From Halobacteriovoraceae bacterium (GTDB lineage: Bacteria > Bdellovibrionota > Bacteriovoracia > Bacteriovoracales > Bacteriovoracaceae), in NCBI GenBank assembly GCA_020635115.1, contig JACKAK010000001.1:419260-483259 (forward strand): 64,000 nt of DNA, given 5' to 3'. The position numbers and the translations under genes were made by a program. Below, one piece after another: positions 19,788 through 29,183 of this stretch (positions are counted from its first letter, which is position 1; each line of letters begins with the position of its first letter). The notes under the pieces are model-generated. The model did not search any database. It was not told where the DNA came from and was given only the letters and a program-made list of their open reading frames with translations.

Positions 19788-22628
19788 TTATTTAGTTGGA
19801 TCATAAACTTTAAATGGTTCGTGATATTTATCGTACCCGAACTCTAAAATTAATTTCGTTAAGGCCTGAATCTGTTTTTTCATATCTCCACCAAGAATTT
19901 GTGGATCCATGGCCTCTCCTTCTTCCCAAAAGTTTGGCATCGTGGTCCCGGGCAAGATCGCTTGAGGATTTGATAACCATTTTGAAATCCAAGAAGGTCT
20001 TAGACGTTTTTTAGCATAATGTAAATCAGGTGCCAATTCTTCACCTCCGGCAACGAATCCACCTGCGTGACAGGAAGTACAATCATAAGATTTAAATAAG
20101 GCCTTCGCTGCTTCTTTTTCGCCTGGCTCCCAGATTACTTTTTCAGGAATCTCAATAAAAGTAGGACGTTTAGATTTATGTTGGAACATGGCCACAATTG
20201 CATTTCGTTCATCATCGGTCATATTGAAAGAAGGCATTCTAATATTTAGCCATGGTCTAATTACGTGAACATTATTCAAGAATTTAAAAAACCAGTCGGA
20301 CTGAACCCTATGGCCTTCACCAACCAAGCGTGGTGGCCCGGCGTTAATATCTTCTTGTTCAAAAACAGGGAGTATGTCACCGAATCTTCCATCGACTTGG
20401 TGACAACCTACACAGTTGAATTTATGAAGAACTTTCATACCTTCAACAACTTTCTGTTCATCTGCATTATATAGTCTCATACCACTCAGTGGTATAGGAT
20501 CACTTACTTGACCTAGCAGTGCGACTGTAATTGTTTTCGCCTCATTCTCGGTCATGTTGAAATTAGGCATTCTGAGAAGATCTTTAAATGGTTTATCAGT
20601 TCCACCATCCCATTGTCTTGGATTCAAGAGATGGTTATATATCCACGCATCTCTTTTATGATCGATTTTGACATGTCCAAAAGCAAATTGTTCAACTGGT
20701 TTTGAACCAACATTTGTTAATTCTGGCCCAATGGGTGCCCTATCATCAAAGCCTTTTAATGAGTGGCAAGAGTAGCAACCGTACTTGCCTACAGTTCTTT
20801 TCCCTAACTCAATTGTTTTGTCATAATCTGACATATTTGAAAGTTTTCCTTTGGCAACATCAATTGTGTCAAAGGCGGTAAGATATGTTGTTAGCATTTC
20901 ATCTCTAAGGGATGGATCCAGTCCTTCAAATTTTAATCGTTCAAATTTCTCATTTTTTAGAGTCATCAAAAAGGCAGTAATATGATTGGCCTCTTCTTTA
21001 GAAAGTCTAAATGAAGGCATTATGGTGTCTTTTTGGTAGTGCGAGGGCTTTATGAGCCAAGAAATTAACCAATCTGCTGAAACTTTTGATCCAGTCCCAG
21101 TCAAGAAAGGACCTTTATATGCATTTACCTTGTTGTTGATATCGTCTAGGCCTTCAACTCCATGACAGGCTACACATCCGACTTTAGAAACAAGCTCTTT
21201 TCCTTTTTCAGCATTTCCACCTGTATATTTTTCAAATGGTTCATATTTTTCAGAGATAGAATATACAAATTCAGCAGCAGCATTGATTTCAGTAATATTT
21301 TTATTTCTAAATTCTGCCTGAGTATTATTTGATTGATTGAAAAACGAAGGCATTTTTGCATGTTTATTGAATGATTTAGGATCCCATACCCAGTTTTTGA
21401 AAAATTCTTTAGAAACTTTACCTGCAATTTTTTCTAAGCTAGGTCCTGGTTTTCTTTTATGTTCCCAGCCTTGAATTTTGTGGCATCCGTAGCATCCAAA
21501 TTTATCAATATTTCTTCTTCCTTCGTTGAGGACTGTAGCTTCAGGAATATACTGAACATCTTTATGACATTTTATACAAGAGGCCTCAGATTGTGATTTT
21601 TTCAACATAGGTTTAGCTATTTTATGGGGAGCATGCCAATGATATTTCTGTTCCCATAATTTTTGCTGCTCAGGATTCTCTGGAGTATGTGCAACGGCCG
21701 AGAAATCTCTTAGTCTGTGCCCTTCTCCATCGTGACAACTTGTACAACCTGTTTTTTTCATTGGGTGCGGAGAATTAAGTCCAACCATAAGATCTAGTTT
21801 TGGGTGGGTTTTATGTGGGTTGTCTTCTTTTTCATACCCAGGTTTATCTATTTTAGTGTGGCATGTAGTGCAAAATTCCTTTTTGGGAACCTTTCTAAAA
21901 TAAAGATCATCAACGTAATCATTTAAAACGAGATAGTTAACCTTAATGGTTGGATCCATATAATCTACAAAAGGAGAATTTCTAAGGACAAAAAGAGGAT
22001 TGATTTCTGTCTTTTTCAAAGCAGAATTCAATAGATCTACTTTCATAGTCATTTTTTCGATTTCTTTTGAGATTGAAACTTGTGCAGTTCTAAGATCAGC
22101 TAGAACATTTTCAAGTCTTTTTCTTTCGAGATCGTATTCTTTAATTTTATTTTTAGATTCTGCAAAAAGTGTTTTGTATTTTCTAAGTTTTTCATAAAGC
22201 TTTGGAGCTTTATGGTCGTGGTGCGCGTGAGCCGTTTCATACTCAAATGTTAGAGCGGCAACTTCTGCGTTATATTCACCGTTTTGAATATTTTGTTTTT
22301 TGATATTTTTTATCAGAGTTTCATATTCTGATTCGTATTTTTCAATTTCTGCTTTTTTTGATGCGACAGTTTGCTTACCTTTTTCAAGATCCTTTTTTAG
22401 TTGATCAAGTTTAATTGGATCAATTTCTTTTTTTGCTAAATCAATATTTTCCTGAATTTTTTTACGCTCAATTTGCATTGCCTGTACTTGGACTGCTTTC
22501 CAAGGTCTGATAAAATCATCAAGGAAGACCCAAATGACAACCATAAAAAACGTGATAGATAAAACTGCAAAAAATTTATGCAGTTTTTTCATATCATAGG
22601 CCATACCTGGTTCATGTTTTTTATTCAT
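19788..22628 (-). CDS. octaheme cytochrome c with N-terminal membrane anchor and coiled coil
   Basis: The protein has 946 residues. One membrane helix (about 18-38) is followed by a long charged coiled coil (about 45-210) and then eight CXXCH heme sites with first Cys at about 253, 295, 351, 379, 485, 618, 739 and 850. Hemes 4-8 each head a cytochrome c domain followed by an MPSF or MPNF motif supplying the Met ligand. Hemes 1-3 lie in a His-rich segment and may be bis-His. It is transcribed right after the split cytochrome b, so it probably replaces cytochrome c1 and carries electrons on to oxidase. The coiled coil has no obvious redox role and may be a spacer or oligomerisation element. Confidence 0.92.
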   Translation of the reverse strand: MNKKHEPGMAYDMKKLHKFFAVLSITFFMVVIWVFLDDFIRPWKAVQVQAMQIERKKIQENIDLAKKEIDPIKLDQLKKDLEKGKQTVASKKAEIEKYESEYETLIKNIKKQNIQNGEYNAEVAALTFEYETAHAHHDHKAPKLYEKLRKYKTLFAESKNKIKEYDLERKRLENVLADLRTAQVSISKEIEKMTMKVDLLNSALKKTEINPLFVLRNSPFVDYMDPTIKVNYLVLNDYVDDLYFRKVPKKEFCTTCHTKIDKPGYEKEDNPHKTHPKLDLMVGLNSPHPMKKTGCTSCHDGEGHRLRDFSAVAHTPENPEQQKLWEQKYHWHAPHKIAKPMLKKSQSEASCIKCHKDVQYIPEATVLNEGRRNIDKFGCYGCHKIQGWEHKRKPGPSLEKIAGKVSKEFFKNWVWDPKSFNKHAKMPSFFNQSNNTQAEFRNKNITEINAAAEFVYSISEKYEPFEKYTGGNAEKGKELVSKVGCVACHGVEGLDDINNKVNAYKGPFLTGTGSKVSADWLISWLIKPSHYQKDTIMPSFRLSKEEANHITAFLMTLKNEKFERLKFEGLDPSLRDEMLTTYLTAFDTIDVAKGKLSNMSDYDKTIELGKRTVGKYGCYSCHSLKGFDDRAPIGPELTNVGSKPVEQFAFGHVKIDHKRDAWIYNHLLNPRQWDGGTDKPFKDLLRMPNFNMTENEAKTITVALLGQVSDPIPLSGMRLYNADEQKVVEGMKVLHKFNCVGCHQVDGRFGDILPVFEQEDINAGPPRLVGEGHRVQSDWFFKFLNNVHVIRPWLNIRMPSFNMTDDERNAIVAMFQHKSKRPTFIEIPEKVIWEPGEKEAAKALFKSYDCTSCHAGGFVAGGEELAPDLHYAKKRLRPSWISKWLSNPQAILPGTTMPNFWEEGEAMDPQILGGDMKKQIQALTKLILEFGYDKYHEPFKVYDPTK

Positions 22629-22653
22629 TATATTACCCTTTCGTCGTATTTTT

Positions 22654-23736
22654 TTATAAGCTCAGCTCAAATTCTGGCATTGCAATGATATATTTTAATC
22701 CAATGATCCATCTTAAAAACATTTTTATAGGTAAACTCATCATAATCACTGCAAGATAAACAAAGATGTAGTATCTAATAATTCCTGTTTTATCGATCAT
22801 AGAAAGACCCCATTTTGATTTTGATAGTAAGGCGGGGATACCAAAAAGATAGCCTAGAGTAAGAACGACTCCTAGAAATTCTCTCGCAAAAATATTTTTT
22901 GGCATAGAGGTATTTAAAATCTTTATCCATAGGATTTCTGAAAGATTGATATTATTACCGGCCACAACCTTATGGAAATCCCAAAATTCGAAAGGCCCAT
23001 AAAATGTCCAATTAGGTCCTCTTAGGAATACACCAATTAAGATGAGATAAATCCAAAGGGCCAGCCAACCAAAAAGAAATGAAGTAATGGCCAATTTTCT
23101 ATCTGCAAAACAAAAGTACCCATTCCCTTTTGGATTAGTATCAATATAAGGAATCGAGATAAGACCTACGATGATAATTCCAGGAAGAACAACCCCGGCC
23201 ATCCAAGGATCAAAATAAACGAGCATTTCTTGAAGACCTAAAAAGTACCAAGGAGCTTTTGCTGGGTTAGGTGCCCAAGTTGGGTTTGCTGGTTCTTCAA
23301 GGGGGGCCTTAAAAACAATGGCCCACACAATAAGAAATATAGTTGTAGCAATGATGACAAAAAGTTCTGTGTAGACAAGGTTTGGCCATGCCCATACTTT
23401 TTCTCTATTTTCGGGAGTCCCTTCGATTGGTGGTAGTCCCTGTGCAATTCTCTTATCGTTTTCAGAGGCCTTATGAAGAGAAAGCCAAGTTGTGAAGAAA
23501 ACAAAGAAAATTAAAATGATGATAGGAATATTATCAGGAGTAGTAATAATATTATAAAAGTTAGCATCAGATACAAACCAGTAAATGACTGGTAAAGATG
23601 CAATAGTTGTCCACATTGCAAATTTTTTAGATCCTACGACGTGGTAATATTTTATCATCATGAAAAATAGAACCATCACGGCCGGAAACGACCAGATCGG
23701 ATCAGAAACAGTGTTTACAATTTCCTTAATAAGCAT
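22654..23736 (-). CDS. cytochrome b C-terminal subunit (b6f subunit IV / QcrC-like)
   Basis: The protein has 360 residues and about eight membrane helices. The conserved quinol-site segment is visible as KAPWYFLGLQEMLVYFDPW, the variant of PEWY found in menaquinol-type complexes (PW in place of PEW). The C-terminus is longer than plant subunit IV (about 160 residues), with additional helices as in delta-proteobacterial and Gram-positive types. It follows the N-terminal cytochrome b gene by 32 bp. Together the two form the transmembrane core of a quinol:cytochrome c reductase. Confidence 0.9.
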   Translation of the reverse strand: MLIKEIVNTVSDPIWSFPAVMVLFFMMIKYYHVVGSKKFAMWTTIASLPVIYWFVSDANFYNIITTPDNIPIIILIFFVFFTTWLSLHKASENDKRIAQGLPPIEGTPENREKVWAWPNLVYTELFVIIATTIFLIVWAIVFKAPLEEPANPTWAPNPAKAPWYFLGLQEMLVYFDPWMAGVVLPGIIIVGLISIPYIDTNPKGNGYFCFADRKLAITSFLFGWLALWIYLILIGVFLRGPNWTFYGPFEFWDFHKVVAGNNINLSEILWIKILNTSMPKNIFAREFLGVVLTLGYLFGIPALLSKSKWGLSMIDKTGIIRYYIFVYLAVIMMSLPIKMFLRWIIGLKYIIAMPEFELSL

Positions 23737-23768
23737 ATAACTTCCTTCTAATTAAATAGAGCTCTTCA

Positions 23769-24551
23769 TTACAATGGGGCAGAAATTCCGCCATCCTTTC
23801 TAACTCTCCAAAAATGTATTGCTATAAGTACACCTACAACCAGAGGTATAAAAATACAGTGAAGAATATAAAATCTTAGAAGTGCGGGTTCTCCAACAAA
23901 TCTCCCGGCCAAAAGTTGGAAACGAACATCATTTTTATCAGAGACCATTACAAAATCTCCAATTTGAGCAAGACTGGCCCCTGGTCCACCATGTCCAAGA
24001 AATGGAGTAGCTTTGGCCATATTAGAACCAACAGTAATGGCCCAGATGGCAAGCTGGTCCCAGGGAAGAAGATATCCTGTAAAGGATAGTAACAGGGTTA
24101 GGACGAGTAGGATGACACCAATTCCCCAATTAAATTCTCTTGGTGGTTTATATGATCCTGTCATAAACACGCGAAACATGTGCAACCAAACAGTGATAAC
24201 CATTGCGTGCGCACCCCATCTATGAATTTCTCTCATAATTCCTAAGGGCACATGTTCTTTTAGAGCGATAATATCGTGAAAAGCATATTCTGCAGTTGGT
24301 CTATAATAGAACATTAATAGAACACCAGTTACTGTTAGGGCCAAAAATATAAAGAAAGTTAACCCACCCATACACCAAGTGTAGCCAAGTTGAACTCCTG
24401 ATTTTTTTAATTTTATAGGATGCAAATGAAGAAAGACATTGCCTGCAATTACAGCTGCTCTATTTCGAGCATTAGTTGGTGGCCCATGTCTAAATATAGA
24501 TTTCCAAACTTGCGTCTCTCTCACTTTATCAGCAATACTTTTTCCTGCCAT
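23769..24551 (-). CDS. cytochrome b N-terminal subunit (b6-like)
   Basis: The protein has 260 residues with four membrane helices carrying the two heme b sites: His residues in MREIHRWGAHAMVITVWLH and later near LHCIFIPLVVGVLIAIHFW. The motif YLLPWDQLAIWAITVG marks the quinol-oxidation (Qo) region, and FTGYLLPWDQ is typical of this family. The N-terminal extension (about residues 1-60) is amphipathic. It pairs with the Rieske protein (28 bp upstream) and the C-terminal cytochrome b. The split arrangement resembles b6f and menaquinol complexes rather than mitochondrial-type bc1. Confidence 0.93.
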   Translation of the reverse strand: MAGKSIADKVRETQVWKSIFRHGPPTNARNRAAVIAGNVFLHLHPIKLKKSGVQLGYTWCMGGLTFFIFLALTVTGVLLMFYYRPTAEYAFHDIIALKEHVPLGIMREIHRWGAHAMVITVWLHMFRVFMTGSYKPPREFNWGIGVILLVLTLLLSFTGYLLPWDQLAIWAITVGSNMAKATPFLGHGGPGASLAQIGDFVMVSDKNDVRFQLLAGRFVGEPALLRFYILHCIFIPLVVGVLIAIHFWRVRKDGGISAPL

Positions 24552-24579
24552 GACTAACTTTCCTTAAATTTGGTTAAAA

Positions 24580-25080
24580 TTAAACTTCAATAAATGAACT
24601 TGGATTAGACCATTGTCCTTTTTCTTCTCGAAATATTTTGGTTTTATCAACAACAATTTTTCCTTCAGGATTTAAAGCAACTTTGTAGCGTTCTAGTGGA
24701 CGAGGGGCAGGTCCTTCGAAGTTGACTCCGTTCATATAATATCCTGAACCGTGACAAGGACATTTAAATTTTAATTCAGCTGGAAGCCAATTTGGAATAC
24801 AGCCAAGATGTGTACAAATATTAGAGAGTGCTACGAGTTTTCCTTCTTGTTTAACCATCCACACACCATATTTTTTCTTCCATCGTTCATCAACGCCATT
24901 GTCATAATCAATTGGTTGACCTGCAATAAATTCCATTTCTGGTTCAAAATTTACGTTTGGATATAAGAATCTAAATACTAAACTGAGAAGTCCTGCGGAT
25001 GCGGCACCAAAGGCTATCCAACCCATAGTAAAATAGCTAAAGAATTCTCTTCGGTTTAATTGTCTTTTTTCGTCACTCAT
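24580..25080 (-). CDS. Rieske iron-sulfur protein
   Basis: The protein has 166 residues: a twin-arginine-like N-terminus (NRREFFSYFTMGW) with one membrane anchor (about 15-37) and a Rieske domain with both [2Fe-2S] ligand boxes, CTHLGC and CPCHGSGY, complete with both Cys and both His. It takes an electron from quinol at the Qo site and moves it to the cytochrome c partner, here probably the octaheme protein. It is first of the core bc genes and preceded by a HEAT-repeat gene. Confidence 0.95.
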   Translation of the reverse strand: MSDEKRQLNRREFFSYFTMGWIAFGAASAGLLSLVFRFLYPNVNFEPEMEFIAGQPIDYDNGVDERWKKKYGVWMVKQEGKLVALSNICTHLGCIPNWLPAELKFKCPCHGSGYYMNGVNFEGPAPRPLERYKVALNPEGKIVVDKTKIFREEKGQWSNPSSFIEV

Positions 25081-25160
25081 TGAATCGACCTTTTAGAAAT
25101 AGTAATATTATCTAATCAAAAAAATGTGAAATCGGTATCTAAATTATGTAGGATAATTAC

Positions 25161-26027
25161 CTAATTTTTCAACTCTTTTAGTACGTCTCTGGCCATAGAG
25201 ACGACTTTCACATTTTTATCATCATTAGAAATTTTTTCTATAACGTCATTAATATCATTCCACCTGGCCTTTTTCAACGCAGATAAGACATTCATTTTTA
25301 ACGCATAGACTTTCTCTTGATTAAATTCACTTTGCACCTGTGGCGCTGAGTCTAAAAGAAGGATTTCTTTAAGTACGGGGATTGCCTTTTGAAATTTATG
25401 TTCTATGAGTGAAGTTGCAGCAGAATACTTTAGAAAACGTTTTTTGCTTTCTAGAAAGGGAACTATTTTCGAGATTTGGTCACGATTTCCATGTCGACCA
25501 ATGGCAAAGATGGCCAGTTGTTGAATACCTTGATCAGAATCTTCTAGGAGGTTATTCAATATAGTCCAATCAAACTGAGTGCCCTTTGGCATATTGCTAA
25601 TAGCAACTAAAGAATGAAATTTTACATTCCCTTCTTTTTCATTAAGTCCATTTTTGAATATTTCCAAAGAAGTTGTTTGGGCCAAAGTTCCTAGAGTGAC
25701 GATAAGAAATTCTTTTGTTCGGTGGTCGTTAGAGCTTCTGTAAATTTCTTCAAGTTTAAGGGCCAACCAAGGGCGTTCACTTTCGGGAATATTTTGGGAA
25801 GCAATTTGTTTAGACAATTCATAGGCAGCAATCCATCTATTTCCAAATGTTTTGGATTGTAAGTCGTACACTAGATCTTTGTATGTTTTTCCGGTTGAAA
25901 GCATCTGCGTCACACCAAAGATGATTAACGCTCCTACCAATACAATTGCTATTGGTACAACCAAACTTCCAACGAAAGAATTCTCGAGGATATTTTTTCC
26001 ACTTTTTGTATTTGAAATACTGGCCAT
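25161..26027 (-). CDS. membrane-anchored HEAT-repeat protein
   Basis: The protein has 288 residues: one membrane helix near residues 18-42 (VGSLVVPIAIVLVGALIIFG) followed by about 230 residues of helical repeats of HEAT/PBS type (for example VKFHSLVAISN, IQQLAIFAIGRHGN, LKYSAATSLIEHKF, VYALKMNVLSALKKA). Such domains are protein-binding scaffolds. It lies 80 bp upstream of the Rieske gene on the same strand and probably heads the bc operon, so it may be an assembly or accessory subunit facing the periplasm. I know of no experimentally defined homologue. Confidence 0.8.
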   Translation of the reverse strand: MASISNTKSGKNILENSFVGSLVVPIAIVLVGALIIFGVTQMLSTGKTYKDLVYDLQSKTFGNRWIAAYELSKQIASQNIPESERPWLALKLEEIYRSSNDHRTKEFLIVTLGTLAQTTSLEIFKNGLNEKEGNVKFHSLVAISNMPKGTQFDWTILNNLLEDSDQGIQQLAIFAIGRHGNRDQISKIVPFLESKKRFLKYSAATSLIEHKFQKAIPVLKEILLLDSAPQVQSEFNQEKVYALKMNVLSALKKARWNDINDVIEKISNDDKNVKVVSMARDVLKELKN

Positions 26028-26199
26028 GCTAACCTCACTCTTCTACGCGTCGTAACTTCTTGACGGCCTATGTGCATTATGGCACTACACGCTAGTAAAT
26101 TCGAAGTCTCTTCGATATCAAAATGCTTCAGTTATGACAATTGAATTGCGATTTTGCATAGAGTTTTCAAACGAACTCTATTTTAACAAGGTGTATAAT

Positions 26200-26745
26200 A
26201 TGGCCTATCTTTTAAGAGCACTCATTCTCATTATGTTATTTGGTATTTTTTTGACAATTGCTTTAGCACACAAATTTATAAATTTAGAACTTGGTCATAT
26301 TCAAATAGCAATACCTACATTTTTATATACAATTTTTGCTCAGGCCTTTGTGATGTTTTATTTTATAGGAGTTGCTAGGCTTGTAAATAACATTGATCAT
26401 TTGCTTAAGACAAAATCAAACCTGCATGAATTGTTTGAGGACGCCCCTGAAGATTTGACTCCATATATGAAAAAAGTAGATAAATATGTTTATGATTCGA
26501 ATTTAGCGAAAAGGCAGACAATTCCATGGACGATGATGATGTTGATATTGGGTATGATTGCTTTTTTTCTTGGAGGAGCACACGATACAGGTCTTGTTCC
26601 TAAAACAATTCATTCTGGAGTTGTTTATGGTTTTAGTGCAGCTGTAATCATTGGATTTGTAAGACAGTGGTATTATCTTGGAAAAACTCATATCCTACTT
26701 AGAAGGATCAAGGGTCTATTTTCAATTCCAGATGGGCAGATGTAG
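26200..26745 (+). CDS. four-helix membrane protein, unknown function
   Basis: The protein has about 181 residues with hydrophobic segments near residues 3-24, 35-65, 110-130 and 140-160 and a short basic tail. The start at 26200 (MAYLLRALILIM) is preferred because AAGG lies about eight bases before it and the upstream in-frame extension is not membrane-like. I see no family motif; the sequence TIPWTMMMLILGMIAFFLGGAHDTGLVP is a possible signature. The stop overlaps the GTG start of the HAD hydrolase gene by one base, so the two are coupled. Confidence 0.75.
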   Translation: MAYLLRALILIMLFGIFLTIALAHKFINLELGHIQIAIPTFLYTIFAQAFVMFYFIGVARLVNNIDHLLKTKSNLHELFEDAPEDLTPYMKKVDKYVYDSNLAKRQTIPWTMMMLILGMIAFFLGGAHDTGLVPKTIHSGVVYGFSAAVIIGFVRQWYYLGKTHILLRRIKGLFSIPDGQM

Positions 26746-27368
26746 TGACCAAAAATCTAATTTTTGATTTTGACGGTACAATATGTGACTCTTATGATGT
26801 TTTTAAGGAATCCTTCCTTGAAGTTTGCAAAAAGTATAAATTAAATGCGAGTGTGTTTGATTTGGAAAATGTACGTGAACTATCAAGTGAAGAAATTCTT
26901 AAAAAGCTAAATGTTTCGTGGTGGAAGCTCCCTTTTATTTTAAAAGATGGGCGTTCTGAAATGTTTAAAAGAAGAAGTGAATTAAGAATTTTTCCAGGAG
27001 TAGAAAAAATTCTTCCTCAGCTTGCAAAAGATTTTAATCTTTTTATCGTCACTTCAAATAGTCATCAAATAGTTACTGAAGTATTAAATGATCAAGCTAA
27101 ATATTTTAAAGAAATACATGCTGGTCGTGGCCTAACTAATAAATCAAAGAGTATCAAAAAGATAAAAAAAAATTATCCTGCCCACGAAAATTATTATATT
27201 GGAGATGAAGTAAGAGACGTCAGATGTGCTCATCGTTCTAGTGTTATGGCGATTGCTGTGACATGGGGATATAATTCAATACATAGGTTACAAGCTTTAG
27301 AAAACGTTGCACTCATCAACAATCCGGCCGAACTTTGCACCAATTTTAAAAATATAAAAAAATCATAA
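26745..27368 (+). CDS. HAD-family hydrolase (phosphoglycolate-phosphatase-like)
   Basis: The protein has 207 residues with the HAD motifs: I, FDFDGTICDS (nucleophile Asp and acid Asp); II, FIVTSNS; III/IV, KIKKNYPAHENYYIGDEVRDVRCA. The helical cap between motif I and II has the C1 phosphoglycolate phosphatase/beta-phosphoglucomutase layout. It should hydrolyse a small phosphorylated metabolite in the cytoplasm; the substrate cannot be told. It starts with GTG within the stop of the membrane-protein gene and converges with the next gene 4 bp away. Confidence 0.88.
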   Translation: MTKNLIFDFDGTICDSYDVFKESFLEVCKKYKLNASVFDLENVRELSSEEILKKLNVSWWKLPFILKDGRSEMFKRRSELRIFPGVEKILPQLAKDFNLFIVTSNSHQIVTEVLNDQAKYFKEIHAGRGLTNKSKSIKKIKKNYPAHENYYIGDEVRDVRCAHRSSVMAIAVTWGYNSIHRLQALENVALINNPAELCTNFKNIKKS

Positions 27369-27372
27369 TTGA

Positions 27373-27741
27373 TTATTTCTCTATTGTTAAAATATCAGAA
27401 TTTGAAATAATTTCCCAATGCTCATTTTCGCAAGATTTGATGGTCTTGCATTCTGGGCCAGTAAATGTGGTAAGAAGTAAATTTATTTTTTCATTAATCT
27501 TGGGCATTTTTGTGATATTTTTTAATTTTATATTTTTAATACCTAAATCTACTTTGCAATATTTTGTATTAGAATTTATAATTTCTATAATTTTGACTTT
27601 TAAGTAAATCTTGTCTTTATCGAAACCTAAATTTCTAGCAGTATAAGAGCATTGATGAAATTCCATCGTTTCTGAAAAAAGCGAATACGAGAAAATAATA
27701 AACGTCAGTTTAATAACAGTAATTAAAATTCCTAAGTTCAT
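27373..27741 (-). CDS. small exported protein, unknown function
   Basis: The protein has about 122 residues with a signal-like N-terminus (MNLGILITVIKLTFIIFSYS). Four cysteines in the mature part (QCSYTA, KYCKV, PECKTIKSCEN) suggest disulfides and an exported location. The sequence between has strand-like alternation. I recognise no family. The ATG at 27741 overlaps the stop of the upstream 437-codon gene (ATGA), which points to translational coupling; the in-frame TTG at 27756 is less likely. Confidence 0.65.
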   Translation of the reverse strand: MNLGILITVIKLTFIIFSYSLFSETMEFHQCSYTARNLGFDKDKIYLKVKIIEIINSNTKYCKVDLGIKNIKLKNITKMPKINEKINLLLTTFTGPECKTIKSCENEHWEIISNSDILTIEK

Positions 27742-29051
27742 ATACTCTTTATCCAAATAAAGACTTTCGTCATCCCTGGAGGGTTTTGGCCCCTTGTTCT
27801 TGATTCATAAAGAATAGAATCTTCCACATCCATTGCTCTAGATAGAAACTCTTTAAGATTACTTCTTGGTACAAAAAGATTATAATATATGCCTCCGGGA
27901 ACTTGCTTCCCTGGTTGCACCTTACCTACAGCTTCAGCATTATATTGTTTTAAAATTTTGTTTAGTGCAATTTTAGATTTATATGTATCAACAGATTTCA
28001 TCATCACGCGATAAACTTTCTTATTTCCAAAACGAGTATCCCTATATCCGCCCTTTTGTTCTTCTTCAAAATCTGATTGTTCTAGATCAGCTGTTGCAAA
28101 ATCTTTTGGTAGAGCGTCCCAAGAAGTCAAAACAACTTCAGATTCAACACCAACCCTTTCTTCTTCTTCGAATTCAAGTAGTTTTTCGTCTTCAGCAATC
28201 TCTTCTTCAATATCTTTGAATTCTACATCAGCAATATCCAAAGTACTGTCTGTTTCTTCTTTAAACTTAAGTGTTTTATCTAGCCATAAAAACTGTGGCT
28301 CATAGATACTAATTTTATCGGCCAAATATTTCTCATAGTAAATATTTAATTCTTTTACGCCCCATAACAAAAAAATTGCAATTATTGAAATTAAGATAAA
28401 ATCATAGAGAACCTTAAACTGTTTAGATATATTTTTTCTAGATTCAACTCTCATTAAAGAAAACTTTTCATTGGAAAAATCTTTTCTCATTTGTTCAGAA
28501 AAACTGTCCCAAATTTCATAGAGTGTTATTTCCATAGAGAGCATTACATCATCTTCATTCGGCCCAAAAAAATAGTTTGGAAGATTTAGCTTATTGCTTA
28601 AAAGTTCGTAGTCAACTCCAAGATTTTTTGATGCCATATTTCCTATTTGAAATATGTTTGAAAAAAAATGTTCATACTGAGGAAATTTATCGATAAAAAA
28701 ATCTCTGAGAATACTTGCAATCTGTGGTAATTCAATTTGAGTTGCTAGTCCTAATCCATAAACGGATATTTTTTCAGTGATAAATATATGGGCCAGAAAC
28801 ATCTCTCTAAGCCATCTAAACCATGAACTTAATGGCCCTATTTTAGCATATTCTTCTGCATAATTTAGTCGGTCAATCATCTCTTGAATTGTTAAACCTT
28901 CTTTGAAAAAAAAAGTCCAAAATGATTCAAATTCTTTTTCAAATCTCCCTTGCCAGGTAAGACCTTCAAGATTTAGATTCAGCCACTTTCGAAAATCTAA
29001 GTTTTTTTGTTCAGTAAGAATGATGTTTAAATTTTCTTTTTTAATGCTCAT
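27738..29051 (-). CDS. single-pass membrane protein with acidic linker, unknown function
   Basis: The protein has 437 residues. The first 200 or so are helical and cytoplasm-like without a signal peptide, then a membrane helix lies at about 214-232 (VLYDFILISIIAIFLLWGV), followed by a very acidic linker (EFKDIEEEIAEDEKLLEFEEEE) and a C-terminal domain of about 100 residues with alternating strands (VYRVMMKSVDTYKSKIALNK, GGIYYNLFVPRSNLKEFL). The last domain resembles a small alpha/beta binding domain of SPOR- or anti-sigma-C-terminal type, but I cannot name it. It is coupled to the small exported gene downstream and divergent from the coiled-coil gene. Confidence 0.7.
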   Translation of the reverse strand: MSIKKENLNIILTEQKNLDFRKWLNLNLEGLTWQGRFEKEFESFWTFFFKEGLTIQEMIDRLNYAEEYAKIGPLSSWFRWLREMFLAHIFITEKISVYGLGLATQIELPQIASILRDFFIDKFPQYEHFFSNIFQIGNMASKNLGVDYELLSNKLNLPNYFFGPNEDDVMLSMEITLYEIWDSFSEQMRKDFSNEKFSLMRVESRKNISKQFKVLYDFILISIIAIFLLWGVKELNIYYEKYLADKISIYEPQFLWLDKTLKFKEETDSTLDIADVEFKDIEEEIAEDEKLLEFEEEERVGVESEVVLTSWDALPKDFATADLEQSDFEEEQKGGYRDTRFGNKKVYRVMMKSVDTYKSKIALNKILKQYNAEAVGKVQPGKQVPGGIYYNLFVPRSNLKEFLSRAMDVEDSILYESRTRGQNPPGMTKVFIWIKSI

Positions 29052-29183
29052 GTGACTTAATATTAGTACTTTATAAGTACTATGGATAGAATTTTCCTAC
29101 TATCGGGCCTTGTTCCTAAAAATTATAATTTATCTTATATCGGCCAATTTTGGCCGTAAACCAATGTTCAAAGGTTCTTTCTC

